From: Distichodus sexfasciatus | Taxonomy: Eukaryota; Chordata; Actinopteri; Characiformes; Distichodontidae | Direction: 5' to 3' | Length of the DNA: 64,000 nt | Assembly (NCBI GenBank): GCA_032718565.1 | Contig: JAVGVS010000011.1 | Coordinates: 372,001-436,000 of the forward strand | Shown: positions 1 through 12,521 of the stretch, one piece after another | Layout of the letters: each line of letters opens with the position of its first letter | Position numbering within the stretch: the stretch's first letter is position 1 | The notes under the pieces: model-generated | What the model was told of the DNA's origin: nothing | Databases searched by the model: none | What the model saw: the letters and a program-made list of their open reading frames with translations, nothing else | Program-made: the position numbers and the translations under genes

Positions 1-190
1 CAGGTTTGAATCCAGGGCTGGTAAAGTTACCACTGAGGTACTCATGAGCAAGGTACCGGCCCCAAGCACTGCTCCCCAGGCACTGTCCATGTTAGCTGCC
101 CACTGCTCGTTCACGGATGGGTCAAATGCAGAGGTCACATTTTGTTGTGGTGCACTGTGTGCTGTGCTGTGGTGTGTTCCCAATGACAAA
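1..190 (+). repeat. tRNA-derived SINE, family A, 3' body
   Basis: Starts inside a B-box-like GGTTTGAATCC, then the body of a family seen five times in this window. The shared body includes a CTGAGGTACTCATG stretch, GGGTCAAATGCAGAGGTCAC and GTGCTGTGCTGTGGTGT. The tRNA-like head is cut by the window edge. Confidence 0.7.
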
Positions 191-850
191 TAATAACCCT
201 CTGGACTTTCCCCCGATCGGCCACTGGAGGTCGCCACTGTCTTGTTTTGTCCTCTTGTCTGTCATTCCCTGTGTTTTGCCCGCCAGGAAATAATGTCAAT
301 AGGCAGGAAAGCAAATATAAATACATTCACAAGCTCACCATCCGAACTCCACAGAACTGCGCACCTATAACAGCAGTCAGCAAAACTTAAATTGTTGAAA
401 CTCTCAGGAAAAATGTTTATGAATTATGTTTATGTTCATGTTTACAGACCAGACCAGTATTGTCACTCCAAACTGCTGATCATCTGGCACACATTTAATG
501 CCAGACGATGAAAAATGTAATCCTCTTCTCTTGACTGCTGCTACAGTATTTGCACAATTCTTGAACATTGCTGTACATATCACTGATTTTACTCACTGAC
601 TGTATCTGCACAAAGTATTGCACACACTCTAGTTCTCCACTGCTGTTACACTCTTAGAATGAATGTCTAGAAAAATTACACAAACCACATGTAGCACTTT
701 AGTTTACACATTTTGTGTTAATGTTTAATAAAATTGTTTTGGACAAAGTCAGATCTTTTACACATAGTTATGTGTAGTTTTAAAACGTACACAACATGTG
801 CATTTGTTCACAGCATTCAACACAATATGTGTAACCAAGGACAGCACGTG
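190..850. other. Unique AT-rich DNA, no gene seen
   Basis: No supported ORF, splice structure or repeat family was recognised. Confidence 0.5.
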
Positions 851-875
851 TGTTGCTAATATTATACATGTTTAC

Positions 876-1010
876 TACAGGTGTGAATCATCACTGGTCT
901 CACGATTCGATTCGATTACGATTATCAGGTCTTCGATTCGATTTGATTCGATTCAATATCTCGATGCATCACGATGCAGCCCATCAATTTTTATGCGTTA
1001 CTTCATATTG
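876..1010 (+). mobile_element. hAT-type terminal fragment (GTGAATCATCACTGGTCTCA family)
   Basis: A GATTCGATTCG-rich terminus shared with 55321-55460 and, in reverse, with 11700-11766. The terminal sequence AGGTGTGAA..., followed by a CACGATTCG subterminal repeat, resembles hAT ends. Only one end is present. Confidence 0.5.
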
Positions 1011-1258
1011 TTTTCAAATACAAATACAAACAGTGAGATGTAAGCTCCCTTGTCTTCCCATAAATGTTACAATGCTATGTTACCATTTTCCCAGTTTACC
1101 TGTGTAGTATTCTGACACTCGTCTGCAGGCTGTTTAAGGATTACAACTAATATGATAAGTATGTCAACCTTACATACCATCAGAGGATCAACAAAGCACA
1201 AAACGTAACGGATGATTATGCAGATACTATTAAAGTTTAATTCTGGGCCATCAGTCTT

Positions 1259-1284
1259 GTGTGTGTGTGTGTGTGTGTGTGTGT
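1259..1284. repeat. (TG)n microsatellite
   Basis: About 13 TG units. Confidence 0.95.
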
Positions 1285-1339
1285 AATGATGGAGCTATAA
1301 CGCCTGCTTCAGCATCCCAATGATGTGCCTCACTGCAGT

Positions 1340-1580
1340 CTGTAACTGCATCTGTGTTTATGTTGAATTGGGGACAGACAAGTGGGCAAGGGGAGCCATT
1401 GATTGCGTGCTTATTAAACGTGTAAGACCTAACTATTAAATTATGATTATAAGGTCGATAAACTATAACTTGCGTTTAATCTACCTGCCGCCGTTCCTCT
1501 TCCTCCGTCATCTTTGGTTTTTCTGTAAAAACTGTCTGTAGCGTGCAGTCAATCACAAGACCAGGAGCCATCGGCCAATA
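1340..1580 (-). mobile_element. Fragment of hAT-associated promoter/mini-exon module
   Basis: Closely related to 18300-18480 and 59130-59370. On the minus strand it carries CCAAT boxes, then ATG and a nine-codon open stretch MTEEEERRQ (1485-1511), ending in CAG before GTAGAT, a plausible splice donor. This is the most intact copy of the mini-exon. Confidence 0.5.
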
Positions 1581-2019
1581 GAATGTTTACACATTTTTGT
1601 GTTACCTTTCTTGACACTTTCACTGTCAAAAGTGAACGTGTTCAAATTAACACAAGAAACGTCCCAAAACTCACCCATTAATGTGTAATTTGATACAGTT
1701 TGTGTCCATTTTACGACATCTTTTTTAAAAGTGGGCAATATCTGCACTTACTAGATCCGACTTGAATGTTGAAATAATAATCATTCACTTATTTCATCTT
1801 TTGTCTTTTTATTTTGTCAATATGTTTACCCATTTTGGTGTGTGAGGAAGACTTTTCTGTTGTTGTTTTGTGGCCATTATGTCCAGTTTAAGTTCTGTTT
1901 AATTAAGAGGCTCTGCTTCCTGTTTTACTCCAGCATCTCATGTGAATAAATATGTTTATGTTCAAGAGGATTGGGTACTCTTACTTTCACTCATTTTAAA
2001 TGTGCTTTAATGATTGAAT

Positions 2020-2700
2020 TGTAAGTTTGTAAGCTAGTCGGTTTCCTTAAACAGTCTGAGTAGAACTAACTCGCGAAGCGTGCCGGGTTGCGTTGACCTC
2101 TGCCACAAGGAAGGAAGATGGAAGACGCACCAAGAAAAGGAAGAACATGGCACGGCGTTTGGTTGACTTGTATTTGTTTTGTTTCCATCTCGGTTCAGCA
2201 CACAATGCACACAACCCCATTTCGTAGGCCGTGAGCGAAGACGACTCACCTTCGAGCTACTGTATGGAACGCATCAGCAGCGGCGGCGCTTCATGAATAT
2301 AAATGGAGGGCCTCCACACAGTGAGAAATACTGGAGCGTGGATTATGCAGATGCGTCTGAAGACGAATGGAGATGCCAACCACCTGCCCTTATCGTGCCG
2401 CCCTTTCTTTTGAAACTTGCCCCCAATACAAAGCGGTCGCACCACAATGCGAACAGAACCGGGGGGAAAAAAATCCAACCTGAATGCAAACGCCGTACGA
2501 CCGCAACGCCGGCGTGCATGAAGCCGCAAGATGGAACCCTCTTTTCAATCCCGGTTTCATGCTGAGATTTAAAAGCAAACGGGAAGAGGAAAAAAAATGG
2601 CCATTTTCCTCCCCCCGTCTCCATCTCTTTTCAGAGCACATTGATTGGAAGCCATGAGGGAGTTTATATAAGAGTGTATAAATGCAGAATGGGAGGTAGA
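2020..2700. other. Moderately GC-rich unique block, no supported gene
   Basis: It contains overlapping ORFs of 70-130 codons on both strands, none with family similarity or splice context. It ends just before a GA microsatellite at about 2731-2748. Confidence 0.4.
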
Positions 2701-3019
2701 GGAGATTGTTGTCATGTGTTTTGTCATTCAGAGAGAGAGAGAGAGAGAGTGGGAGAGAGGGAGAGAGAAGGGAGGGTCACTGACACTGACATTGTGTGTA
2801 GTAATTAGATCCATGTTGATATATGATCAATGGCCACTTTATTAAGAGCACCAACCTTGTGCCTTATCTCACTGTCCACCTCATTTAAAAAAACCCAACC
2901 ATATATCCCCATGATTCCCGTTTTTCTCCTCAGCCATCGCCTTATTTGAGCCTTTCAGTGACTCAAACATGGTGTATAATGATGTTTTGTGTGAGCACAA
3001 GATTGCCTTGATTCCATAA

Positions 3020-3285
3020 CTCAGCTGCTGTGGCGAAACAGCTTTTCTGCGTGGAGTTTGCGTGCTCTCCCCGTGTTTGCGTGGGTTTCCGCCAGGCGCC
3101 GGTTTTCCTTCCACAGTCCAAAAGAATGCACTATAGGTTAATTGGTGGCTCTGGTGAGTGTGTGAGTGTGTTGGCGCCTGCTCAGGGTTGGTCCCCGCCT
3201 TGCGCCGGTAGTTCCCGGGATAGGCTCCGGTTTACCGCGGTTGGGATTAAGCGGTTTGGATAATGAATGAATGAATGAACCAGTC
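3020..3285 (+). repeat. tRNA-derived SINE, family B (ATGA-tailed)
   Basis: Shares GTGGAGTTTGC, the GTGGGTTTCC and GGTTTTCCTTCCACAGTCCA block, GGCGCCTGCTCAGGG, and a tail of TGAATGAATGAA with 19879-20226. It is in reverse orientation to 19387-19672, 51786-51905 and 51999-52334. Confidence 0.75.
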
Positions 3286-4032
3286 ATATAAACACCTATT
3301 CTGGAGGCAGCGCTGGAAGTTTGGACCAAACCTGGCTTTATGAATCATTTCCATTTTAAAAATACAATATTTTCCAGATTAATCACATCAACAATCCCAT
3401 CCTACTTTCACCGTGTTCTCTCATAATAATCCTTCTGCACAAACATGGCTTTAAAACGTCAGGGTTGCAGCAGAAAGAGGGATTCTGTGAGTTTTTGGTC
3501 AAAACTGACTATTGATGATGGTGTCATTAGGACTAACACAAAACACACATTAGGACTGTAAAATCTAACTGCACACCAAGGTTGTGGCCAGTGTGGGTCA
3601 TTTTCTGTACAGCAAAACAGTTTCACTGAAATGATCTGTAAAGACTGATGGAAAGTAGTGAGAACATGACAACAAGTTGTTAAAACAAGAATCTTTTACT
3701 GGTCCCTTAGGCAACATAAATACAGCCCTACAGTAGAGGCCAACACAGTCAGCTGCTCTCACACCATCTACACAGAAACGCATTGGTCAACCCAGGTCAG
3801 TTTCAACATACACTGTAAAAGTGCAGAAATCAGTTTGCAAGAAGGATGGGTAACTCCTCTTTTTAAAACCCCTAAAATTCCTGTCGTGACATTAATTCAG
3901 TTTCAGTAGAACTCTGCACTAATGAGATATTCATATTCCTGTTTGGAGTAATGAGGTGTTATTCATATTCTGATACCAAGCAAGAGAGATTTCAAATTAT
4001 TCCTCATTTAAAAACATACTTGTGAAAGTGAG

Positions 4033-4285
4033 TGGTTATTTGTCATTGTGAACACACCACAGCACAGCACAGCACACAGTGCACCACAACCAAATGTGAC
4101 CTCTGCATTTGACCCATCCGTGAAGGAGCAGCGGGTAGCTAACATGGCCACCGCTCGGGGAGCAGTGCTTGGGGACGGTACCTTGCTCATGAGTACCTTA
4201 GGGGTAATTTTACCGGTTTGGATTCGAATCTGAGACCTTCTGATCACGGGGCAAATGCCCAACTGTTACGCCACCAACTGCTTTG
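4033..4285 (-). repeat. tRNA-derived SINE, family A, near complete
   Basis: On the minus strand the head reads GTTGGTGGCGTAACAG...GATTCGAATC (A- and B-box-like) and is followed by the shared body. It is the best full copy of family A here. Confidence 0.78.
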
Positions 4286-4289
4286 GAGA

Positions 4290-5680
4290 CACTTCAAAAA
4301 CCACTATAAAACTGAATTAATTCAGATTTTTCCACAGTAATATAAAATTACTTTCAGTATTGTTTCTTGTGCCTAATAAATGTATGCAGAGCACTTATGT
4401 TAATGTTTATTTGAGCATCTATTCAGACATTCATGTGACATTATTCTGGATGCTTAAATATCATCACATCAGCACAAGCCAAGTTTCTCTGTATAAATAT
4501 ATTGCACATATATCGGCTGAGAATAATGTGACCTTATTATTTTAATAGGCTTATAAAAAGGGTTTAGATGGCGAATTTACTGAGCCTTACAGCTAAATTT
4601 GACATCCCATTACTTCACAACGCGACAATGGAAATTCATGAATGTCATTACATCAGCGCAGGATTAGCTGCCCCATAAGAACATACTGGTCACTGCTGGA
4701 GACATTTTGATGTAGTTGCTTCATTGGATTTAAAATCTGGGAATAATCTAAATTCATTTGGCTGCACAGAAAATTTTGACACTCTATTACTCTAAAATGC
4801 TGCTATAAAAATGTGAAAAAAAAAAAAAGATAAGATTACATAAACACATCAGTGATGCTGTCCACAAAAATGTGGCTGAAAATAATTTGTCAATGTGGCT
4901 ATAAGGTATAGCAGCAGTAAATGATATGATGCATATAAAAGTGGAATGCATTTTAGGTTAACAATTTCACTTTTACTATATCTGAACATATTTACAATTG
5001 CATAAGAACTAATAAAATACTTTTATGGCCAGCATGCATGCAAATATGTCTCCTCACCCCATAATGAATGCTGCCAGTTTCTCATGTAACATATCCGTCA
5101 TATAATTATCACACAATTAATGATCTAAATAATATGCCTCGGCAGCTGTCACATGTACATGCAGCGGGGAGACTTTAAAGACACAATCTAATCTGCATCT
5201 CGCCAGACCACTGCGGCTTTGATGCACCCTTTTTTTGTTCCTTAATTTGCATAAGTACATTGGACGTAGACTATGTGTCAGCTTCAGTTTCTCTTGGCGT
5301 CATCAGAATTTAGAGCTTAATTTGTGCCAGTCATGACTAATGGCTTCAGGTTTGAATGATATGTACCTGTCATGAGCATGCAATTGAAGGTATTTCTAGA
5401 AACTCTCTTCCTGCAGTGTAGATTCGACAGACAGAAAAACTAAAGTTTAGACTTTGCGGTGTGATCAAAAGTGTGGAAGTGGCGCTGAAATGTTTTAATT
5501 ACTCACATTGGCAGGGTTGCTGAATGCTGATTTGAGGTCTTACATTTTGACAAACAGACTGAATACATTTGTGCCACTTATACAGTATGTTGTGTCTGAA
5601 TTCAGATAAGACTGATTAGCAGGCTGATTGAAGAGGAAGAGTGAGATGGAGGTAGAGGGAGATACTGACATAGCTTTTAC
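4290..5680. other. Repeat-poor AT-rich block with homeodomain and octamer motifs
   Basis: No coding potential. It holds ATGCAAAT (5038-5045), ATTTGCAT (5245-5252), several TAATTA/CATTA cores and a TCATGACTAA at about 5332. Low repeat content over 1.4 kb suggests conserved non-coding DNA. Confidence 0.35.
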
Positions 5681-5690
5681 CTGCTTTTAC

Positions 5691-6048
5691 TAGGGGTGTA
5701 ATGATACATCAGTCTACACTGATACATTGATTCAACGCATAGGATCAATCCAAGTAGAAATCATCGATCAGTCAGCATACATATTGTAGAATCTCGTTAT
5801 ATTCAACAGGAGGTCTTTTAATCAAAAGAGAACATGGTTTTCATTTAAAACTATATTCAAATACGTCAAACGATATTTTACTTGCTTTTTGTGATTTGAT
5901 ATGAATGGACGTTATTGTGTTTGTGGTTCCTGAATCAAATAATCATATTGTCCAAAACTTTGTGCTATCAATCGACACTGAATTGTTGTTAACTGAACTG
6001 ACCTAATATTGTATCGTATTGTGATGAAACTTGTGATTTACACTCCTA
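5691..6048. mobile_element. hAT-type MITE (TAGGGGTGTAA ends)
   Basis: The left end is TAGGGGTGTAATGATACATC and the right end is GATTTACACTCCTA. It is flanked by GCTTTTAC and GCGTTTAC (7 of 8 bases match), an 8-bp hAT-style target duplication. Related to 14550-14840. Confidence 0.7.
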
Positions 6049-6414
6049 GCGTTTACCCCTCATCTCGACACCTGCTAAACACCTGTCATTGCTGTGCTGA
6101 ATGCCTTGGAGAAATCCACTCTCTCATGCAGTGGGGCAAAGAAGACAGTTTTTTCTTGACTGGTGACAAATTGGTCTGACAGTTTAAAGGCATTATGAAG
6201 TACAGATGTGAAGGCAGCCAAAGTGCCATCCAACTTTCTAGATGACACTTCTCCCCCTCTGTCAACATTCCTAATGTGGAATAGCTGTCACCAACACCAC
6301 ATAACTGCTAAATATTTGGACGCCTCGTATGAAACTTTAACCACAAGTATGAAGTGCAACAGCATTAAGAAAACATCTGTTGCCAATGCGGGAGTGGCTT
6401 CTCAATGTGACAAC

Positions 6415-6429
6415 GCTGCCCTCTGCTGG
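6415..6429 (-). promoter_or_regulatory. CTCF-type motif
   Basis: The minus strand reads CCAGCAGAGGGCAGC, a near-consensus CTCF core. A second, CCAGCAGATGGCGCT, lies at 7292-7306. Occupancy is inference. Confidence 0.4.
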
Positions 6430-6560
6430 TCATTTTGCGGTAATGCAACTTCAACGTTTATTTCTCTCAGTTCGCGTCTGATTGAAGACGTTTTAGTCAA
6501 AAATTGTTATCACTTCAAAGAGATATCAGCACCAGCAGCCTGCAGTGTTCACAATGAAGG

Positions 6561-6990
6561 ATTCTTGGCGTGTCAGAAATGAATTAAGGAGCAGATAGAG
6601 TGGACTTGTTTACTAACTGGTCAGCCGGTGGGGCTTGAGGCCTGAGTCAGGCTGTTTTTGCATTCAGAGACCCACGTAGAGAGATAAATTTCACATTTCA
6701 CGCAGCAACGGGACACAGAGATACGAAGATTGAACACAGGCTGAGGCTGATTTATCAATATATTTCCATCTCGCCTGCTAAAAGAGAAATAGTGCAAACT
6801 ACGGCAGCAGTGCACCATGGGAGACGAGTTTCCTACTGAGCTGTGGAATTAATTAATGGGCAAAATATAGAAGTTTCAGCCGTAGCAAGTTATGGATCGT
6901 TCTTTATGTGAGCAACAAAAACAAACTTTTTACATTTTAAAATGCCAGATTGTAAGAATGTAAAATATTGAAACAAATACAAAACCTAGC
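6561..6990 (+). repeat. Direct duplication, copy 1
   Basis: About 430 bp similar to 8309-8767 in the same orientation. Shared stretches include TGTCAGAAATGAATTAAGGA, GGACACAGAGATACG and TACGGCAGCAGTGCACC. No ORF is conserved between the copies. Confidence 0.7.
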
Positions 6991-7734
6991 AAATTACGTT
7001 GGCTTTTATTAAAGCAAGCAAAGGAGAACCAGACATCGAGCTGAGATTAATGTTTTTTTGTTTGTTTCCGTGGAAAGCGCATGTTGAAAATCGTGGCTCT
7101 TTCCCTTTAAATGGCTGAACATTTACTGTCCCATTAAAAGAAAACTTTATTTAAAATTCGTTCCACGGATTCGTCGTGACCGAGTTGTGTGATTTGATTT
7201 CCCGTAATTATCTCACGTCGTTTCAAAACGTTATCAACCGTGGTGTTGGGAAACGCGCCCGCTGAGAACCACGTCCCAAACACCGGACTCGAGCGCCATC
7301 TGCTGGTCAAACGTGTGTACTACAACTTCGAGACGTGGTTGACGTATGGCGACTGATTCCAGATCAGCAAACACACGTTTTTAGCAGGATGCTGCATTAT
7401 TATTTACATTTTCAAAATAAGATGAAGCCCACACCATTAGTGTTGTAAAAATCTGTAAAACAATATTTCATCAAACCTTTCCGTTTGAATATTCATGCTG
7501 ATAGAGAGGTCAAGCAAAAATTCAATAAAATAATATAAGTAAAATATAATGAACCCTTTAAGATTTTGGAGGCCGATTACTTAACATTATTTTATCTATA
7601 AACAATATTGAGTAGTTTTCCTAGGACTTCTGCCTGTAATCTTGCAAAATTAATAGAAACTTGTGTTAGAATAAAGTTTGTACTTTATTCAGAAAGTTTG
7701 TACATTTTTATTTATATATTTTATTCTGTGTGCG

Positions 7735-7850
7735 TTATTTGTTCTTTGCACTGTTAAAACTGGGGCCACGTCGTCTCGTCTCGCTGTATATCTGTACAGT
7801 ATATAGCAGAGATGACAAAGTTTACTTTGACTTTGTAAAGCAGGCGTGAA
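7735..7850 (+). repeat. LINE-like 3' tail
   Basis: Ends in an ATAGCAGAGATGACAAAGTT...TTTGACTTTG tail that recurs at 52615-52735, 63003-63085 and, reversed, at 28585-28665. A recurring 3' end with variable 5' truncation is typical of non-LTR retrotransposons; the clade is not determined. Confidence 0.55.
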
Positions 7851-7894
7851 AAGGATGACAATGCTGCATTCTAGTGGCAGTTTCAGGGTAAAGT

Positions 7895-8120
7895 GACCGT
7901 GAGTGTCATTGTGAACACAGCACAGCACACAGTGCACCACAACCAAATGTGACCTCTGCATTTGACCCATCCGTGAAGGAGCAGTGGGCAGCTAACGAGT
8001 GCCCGGGGAGCAGTGCTTGGGGACGGTACCTTGCTCATGAGTACCTCAGTGGTAACATTACCGGCCGTGGATTCGAACCTGCGACCTTCTGATCACGGGG
8101 CGAACACCCTACCGTTACGT
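7895..8120 (-). repeat. tRNA-derived SINE, family A
   Basis: Minus-strand copy with GTTCGAATCC-like B box near 8070 and the shared body through to the GTGCTGTGCTGTG end. Confidence 0.72.
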
Positions 8121-8308
8121 AATGCACCTTCAGACAAGAAGCAGTTTTAGGAAACCATCCTCAAGAGAATTAATTTCTCTCTTTCGGTACATGACTTGTT
8201 ACATGAGTTTTAGTACAAATTACAGGTAACAGAAAAACATCCGAACATTCAGTTCCGGTTATATCAGGGAAAACTCCCCAAAAAGGTATCAGCAGGAGTA
8301 AAGATGAC

Positions 8309-8767
8309 ATTCTCGGAGTGTCAGAAATGAATTAAGGAGCAGATAAAGTGGAGTTGTTTAATAGCTGGTCAGCCGTTGGGGTTTGGCTCCTGAGCCAGGC
8401 TGTTTTCGCATTCTGAGCCCCACATGGTGAGATAAAGCAGCTTTCTTGCAGCAACAGGACACAGAGATACGGAGGCTGGCTTATCTACATATTGCTATCG
8501 TGACTGCAAAAAAGAACAAATGGTGCAAGACTTAACTACGGCAGCAGTGCACCGGAGGGCGAGACGAGTTTCCTATTGTGCTGTGGATTTGATTAATTAA
8601 TACACACAAATTGGAAGCTTCAACCTTCGCAAGTTAATGAGGATCTTTCCTAAAGGCAACAACAAAGAATGAGGCAGAGACATGACGTGGATAGAAATGT
8701 TGTTTTATTTTTGTTTACAATGCAGATTGTAATAATGCAAAATACATATACAGATAGAAAACCTTAT
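8309..8767 (+). repeat. Direct duplication, copy 2
   Basis: Partner of 6561-6990. The similarity extends to a T-rich/ATGCAGATTGTAATAATGCAA end matching the end of copy 1. Confidence 0.7.
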
Positions 8768-8974
8768 AAATCCTTCTCATTCGATCATAAATGTAGCAAT
8801 CGAAAGCTTTTACAGTCATTAAGTATTTATAAAACAAGGAGTTACAGGCCTGGCTTATTGCCAGCACCAGATATTACCATTTATATGCTTATTGATTTGG
8901 ACATTTTATGCAGATAAAATAAATTAATGTGCTACTGTGGCTCTGAAGTCACCACTCTTGTGGTCTAGAAGAAT

Positions 8975-9090
8975 GTCCAGCTGACTTGCTGGACATTACG
9001 GGCCAATTTCCCAGTGGAGGATTATCCATTGGCATTACAACTTAGTCCAAGACTAGGCTTTAATCCATGAACAAGAAACCAGCCCCACAA
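8975..9090. mobile_element. Short palindromic MITE (GACTAGGCTTTAATCC family)
   Basis: The TTTCCCAG...TAGTCCAAGACTAGGCTTAATCC arrangement recurs at 33690-33800, 37905-38010 and 54685-54800, each about 100 bp, with inverted-repeat character. Confidence 0.55.
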
Positions 9091-10640
9091 GTTTAGCCTA
9101 ACCCTGAAGGCTGAAGGCACTGGAAGTCTAACACAGATCTCGGTACTTCCTCTACTTTCCATGTAAATTAAGGATATTATGAAAAGTTCTAATAATTAAA
9201 TATATGTTAAATTATGGCAATTTTCATATTTACAGGAGACATACATTGGTTCAAAATCTACTTGATTCGTAATAATGGGTATCAGCAATTGGTACTGCAT
9301 ATCGGTCAACCCTCTACTACAGACAGTGAATAATCTCAGAAAAACAATCTGGACACCAAAAGATTCCCCCGAATAACAATTATGATCAATACAAAATAAA
9401 TAGCTCTGCTCAAACTACAGCCTATTAATCAAATATGAAAATATATTTAAAGCCAAAATAAACAGAACGTCTACATTTTACTCAACTAACACTTGACTAG
9501 AAATGCTTCAGTAAATGGGTATACGTTCATTATATTTAAACAAAGTAGTCCAAGAATACATCTCGACACGCGACTCGCCTCGTTTAGAGCTGCTAGGACG
9601 GTTTGATCCTGCGTAGACCCCTGGACACAAGTTTGGAAAGGCGTGTTTGGACAGAGGCCCATTGACGTAAACGACCTTCGTCACACGCCGTCAAAACGAG
9701 ACCTACAAATCAATAGACACAGCATTTCTAAACTCCACTCCATCTCAGTAAACTAATCTCAATGCAAGTAACAAATGCTGCAGAACAAACATATTAAACA
9801 TTTTTATTCATAAAGCTTAATAAAAAGCTACTTCCTACAGAAATCGCAAAAATAAGAGTCGGGATGACGAGGCACAATCTCCCTCGGTGGGAGAAGTTCA
9901 GTAAACTCTTTTTCTTTGTTGGCTTTGGCGTGAAGGTGAACAAGTGTCACACTACGACCTGCTATTCTTACACACACATGTTCAACACACACAACCGTGT
10001 AGGAAAGGCACAAATGACAGGGGAGGCACTCGGTTTACGTCACAAAGAGGTTATTAAAAACATAATGCTCTCTTTTTTTTTTTTTTTTTTTTGTTGACAT
10101 AATGCTCTCAATTCATCGACAAAATTCAAGGTGTAAGAGGTTATTGTTCTGAAAAAATGCCCAGTAACAATCTTCAGCCAGTTCTGAATATTCTAGAAAC
10201 ATTAACAGCAGAGAAATGGCATAAAACCTGTAAATTCAGACAAGTATTATTTTAAATCACATTAAATCATATCATGGCTAAAATAGTTGATTCAAGTCAT
10301 TCATTCTTTCATTTTTTTTTGGCCAGCAAAAGTAAAAACACCCTGAGAGACATAGTTTTAAAGTTTAAAGCGCTGAATTGTTAAAATCCCACAGTTAAAA
10401 CACTGCAAAGTACGTTAACTGTGTAAAAGTCTTGAGCCATCAATAACATCTTCATATTTTGCATCTAAAGAACCAGACTTTTTAACGTAAACTCCAGGAG
10501 TTCTCAATGCCTCCTGAAGTTTCTGTCTCTCAGTTCCAGTTCAGTCCCTGTTCCTGACCAGCTTTAGAGGAATGTTTTGCTTGTTAAGACTCTCAGTGAC
10601 CTGCGTATGAAACATTCAAGCACAACACAGCCATCCAACT
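9090..10640. other. AT-rich non-coding DNA
   Basis: Holds a poly-T run at about 10072-10092 and a poly-A/T-rich composition. No gene or full repeat was recognised. Confidence 0.45.
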
Positions 10641-10646
10641 TAAGGC

Positions 10647-10870
10647 ATGCACCAGTTGGCACGGTTAGGGAGTTGGCCCTGTGATCCGAGGGTCGCTGGT
10701 TCAAGTCCCGGACCAGTTAAAGGTACCACTGAGGTACTCATGTGGAAGGTACCGTCCCCGAGCACTGCTGCCAAAAAGCTGCCCACTGCTCCTTCAGGGA
10801 TGGGTCAAATGCAGAGGTCACATGTGGTTGTGGTGGACTGTGTGCTGTGCTGTGGTGTTTACAGGGTGTG
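10647..10870 (+). repeat. tRNA-derived SINE, family A
   Basis: Plus-strand copy with a tRNA-like head: GGCACGGTTAGG...GGGTCGCTGGTTCAAGTCC (B box GGTTCAAGTCC), followed by the family body. Confidence 0.75.
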
Positions 10871-10929
10871 ACATTCTTCCCTAAGAGCTAGAACATGATG
10901 TATACTGTGTCCTTGACACTTTTGAGGAA

Positions 10930-11766
10930 AGTGTGCTGCGTTGTGATTAAGTGTCGGCTGATTATCGGAAGTCGATATTAGGCATTTTATCGATTATTGT
11001 TATCAGTGTTTAATTTTATCAGTTTATTAATTGTGAGGTTTTTTTTAATTTTTTTTAGGAAAGCATACAATTGCTGAGATATTATATTTAGTAACTGTGA
11101 TATTTTTGCTGTTTTTAATGTAGCACTTTGAGATTTTGTTAATGAAAAGTGCGTTACAAATAAAATGTATTATTATTATTTATTATTATTAATTTTGACC
11201 ACCGGCGATATCAAGTAATTACAAGGTGCGCTACTGTGGCTCCACTGCCGTCTCGACTCGCTGCTTCATTTAATGTCCTGCCCACGGCGGTTTGTGATTG
11301 GCTATATTTTACACGAGGTCTAGCTTACAAGTGGAGAGCACATTGAGCAGCTTTGCTTTCTTCACCACAGCTGCTGCTGCTTAATCTGGAATACTAAAAC
11401 GCTTAACTCTCACAGTTTTATAACGTCACTAAAATGTTTATTGTAATATTATTTTTATTTAATATTAAGTTAAATTAAAACAATGTTAAAAGTTGAAGGA
11501 TTTATAAACAATAAAGTTATTTAAATAAAGTTTTGTGTTGGTGTTCGTAAAATTAATGATTATGACAAAGATTTTCTCTTATTTTTTTGCTTATCAGTTC
11601 CAAATATCGCTTATCAGCCCCGTTAACTAACAATAATAGGTATCAATACTGGCCCTAAAAAAACAATATCGGTTGACCTCTAACTGTGCTGCACTGAATC
11701 ACAGCGTTGACGTGATAATCGTAACTGAAGCGAATCGTGAGACCACGTGAAGATTCACGCCTCTAG
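10930..11766. mobile_element. hAT-type remnants
   Basis: The right end CAATATCGGTTGACCTCTA is the reverse complement of the TAGAGG...GACCGATT ends seen near 62033. A second terminus, with CGTGAGACC...GCCTCTAG, follows at 11700-11766. Boundaries are not clear. Confidence 0.45.
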
Positions 11767-12302
11767 AAATGAAGGGTGGCTCAAGACTTTAGCACAGTGC
11801 TGTGTAAAAACAAATCAGATTTCATAACAGTTCATTTCTTTTTGGTCCTCAGCAGTAATCCTCATCCTGACCTCTGATGCTGTTTTCTCAATTTTGTAAA
11901 GGGAACAAACAAGGCGGATGAAATGTGGATTGCACTGTTCCGCTTGTAACGAAATACAAAAAATTACGATTGTAAATCTTGGTAGATTTGGTAAAGAAAC
12001 AAAATAGATTTCTTCATATATAAAGACACCCAACAGGTACGGCTGTGCGATATGAACAAAACCTCATCCCGATAACGATATCCATCACAATATACGGTAG
12101 TATCTTATATGTAAATTCAGTGGAACTTTTGCAAACAAAATCTCGCGTCGGTGCGCGTTCACCTCTGTCTACATGTACACTCGAAACACTGTGCGCGCTC
12201 ATATGGAACGCCAAAGGTGCCACAATTTGTCTATAGTTTTATGTAATTGACAGGTAAACTATCTTTTTACAGCGTTTTATTTGCTACTAACGGGTAGCTG
12301 TT

Positions 12303-12521
12303 CTCTGTGTTCAGCGATATTAAGAAACTCATGATCATTTTTAGTAAGGCACTAAGGTTTTAAGACGTAACATTTTGAAAGTAAAGGTGTAAATTAACAG
12401 TCTCGAGGACCCCGTTCTGCGACAGCAGCGTTTTGTCCGGGTAACAGACGACAACGCCCACAGTGTGGAAGCTGATTTTGGGACTGCCCTGCTTGGGGTC
12501 GTAATAACCGCCTCTCCTCAG
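12303..12521 (-). pseudogene. Diverged copy of the slc26a2 3' end inside a hAT element
   Basis: Aligns with 13613-13840 (last 43 codons, stop region and start of the 3' UTR) at roughly 85-90% identity by eye. The minus strand reads RRGGYYDPKQGSPKISFHTV and continues through TLLSQNG. It carries an in-frame 3-base insertion and has lost the native stop codon, but it stays open. A possible acceptor TTCCAG lies just upstream at 12522-12527. Confidence 0.8.

Noticed and set aside
2179..2565. 128-codon ORF on the plus strand
   Set aside because: No family similarity, overlaps ORFs of similar length on the other strand, no promoter or splice context; likely chance in a GC-richer block.
6208..6582. 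124-codon ORF
   Set aside because: Runs into the duplicated non-coding block; the second copy does not keep the frame.
10647..10730. tRNA gene
   Set aside because: The tRNA-like head belongs to a SINE repeated elsewhere in the window and would not fold into an intact cloverleaf.
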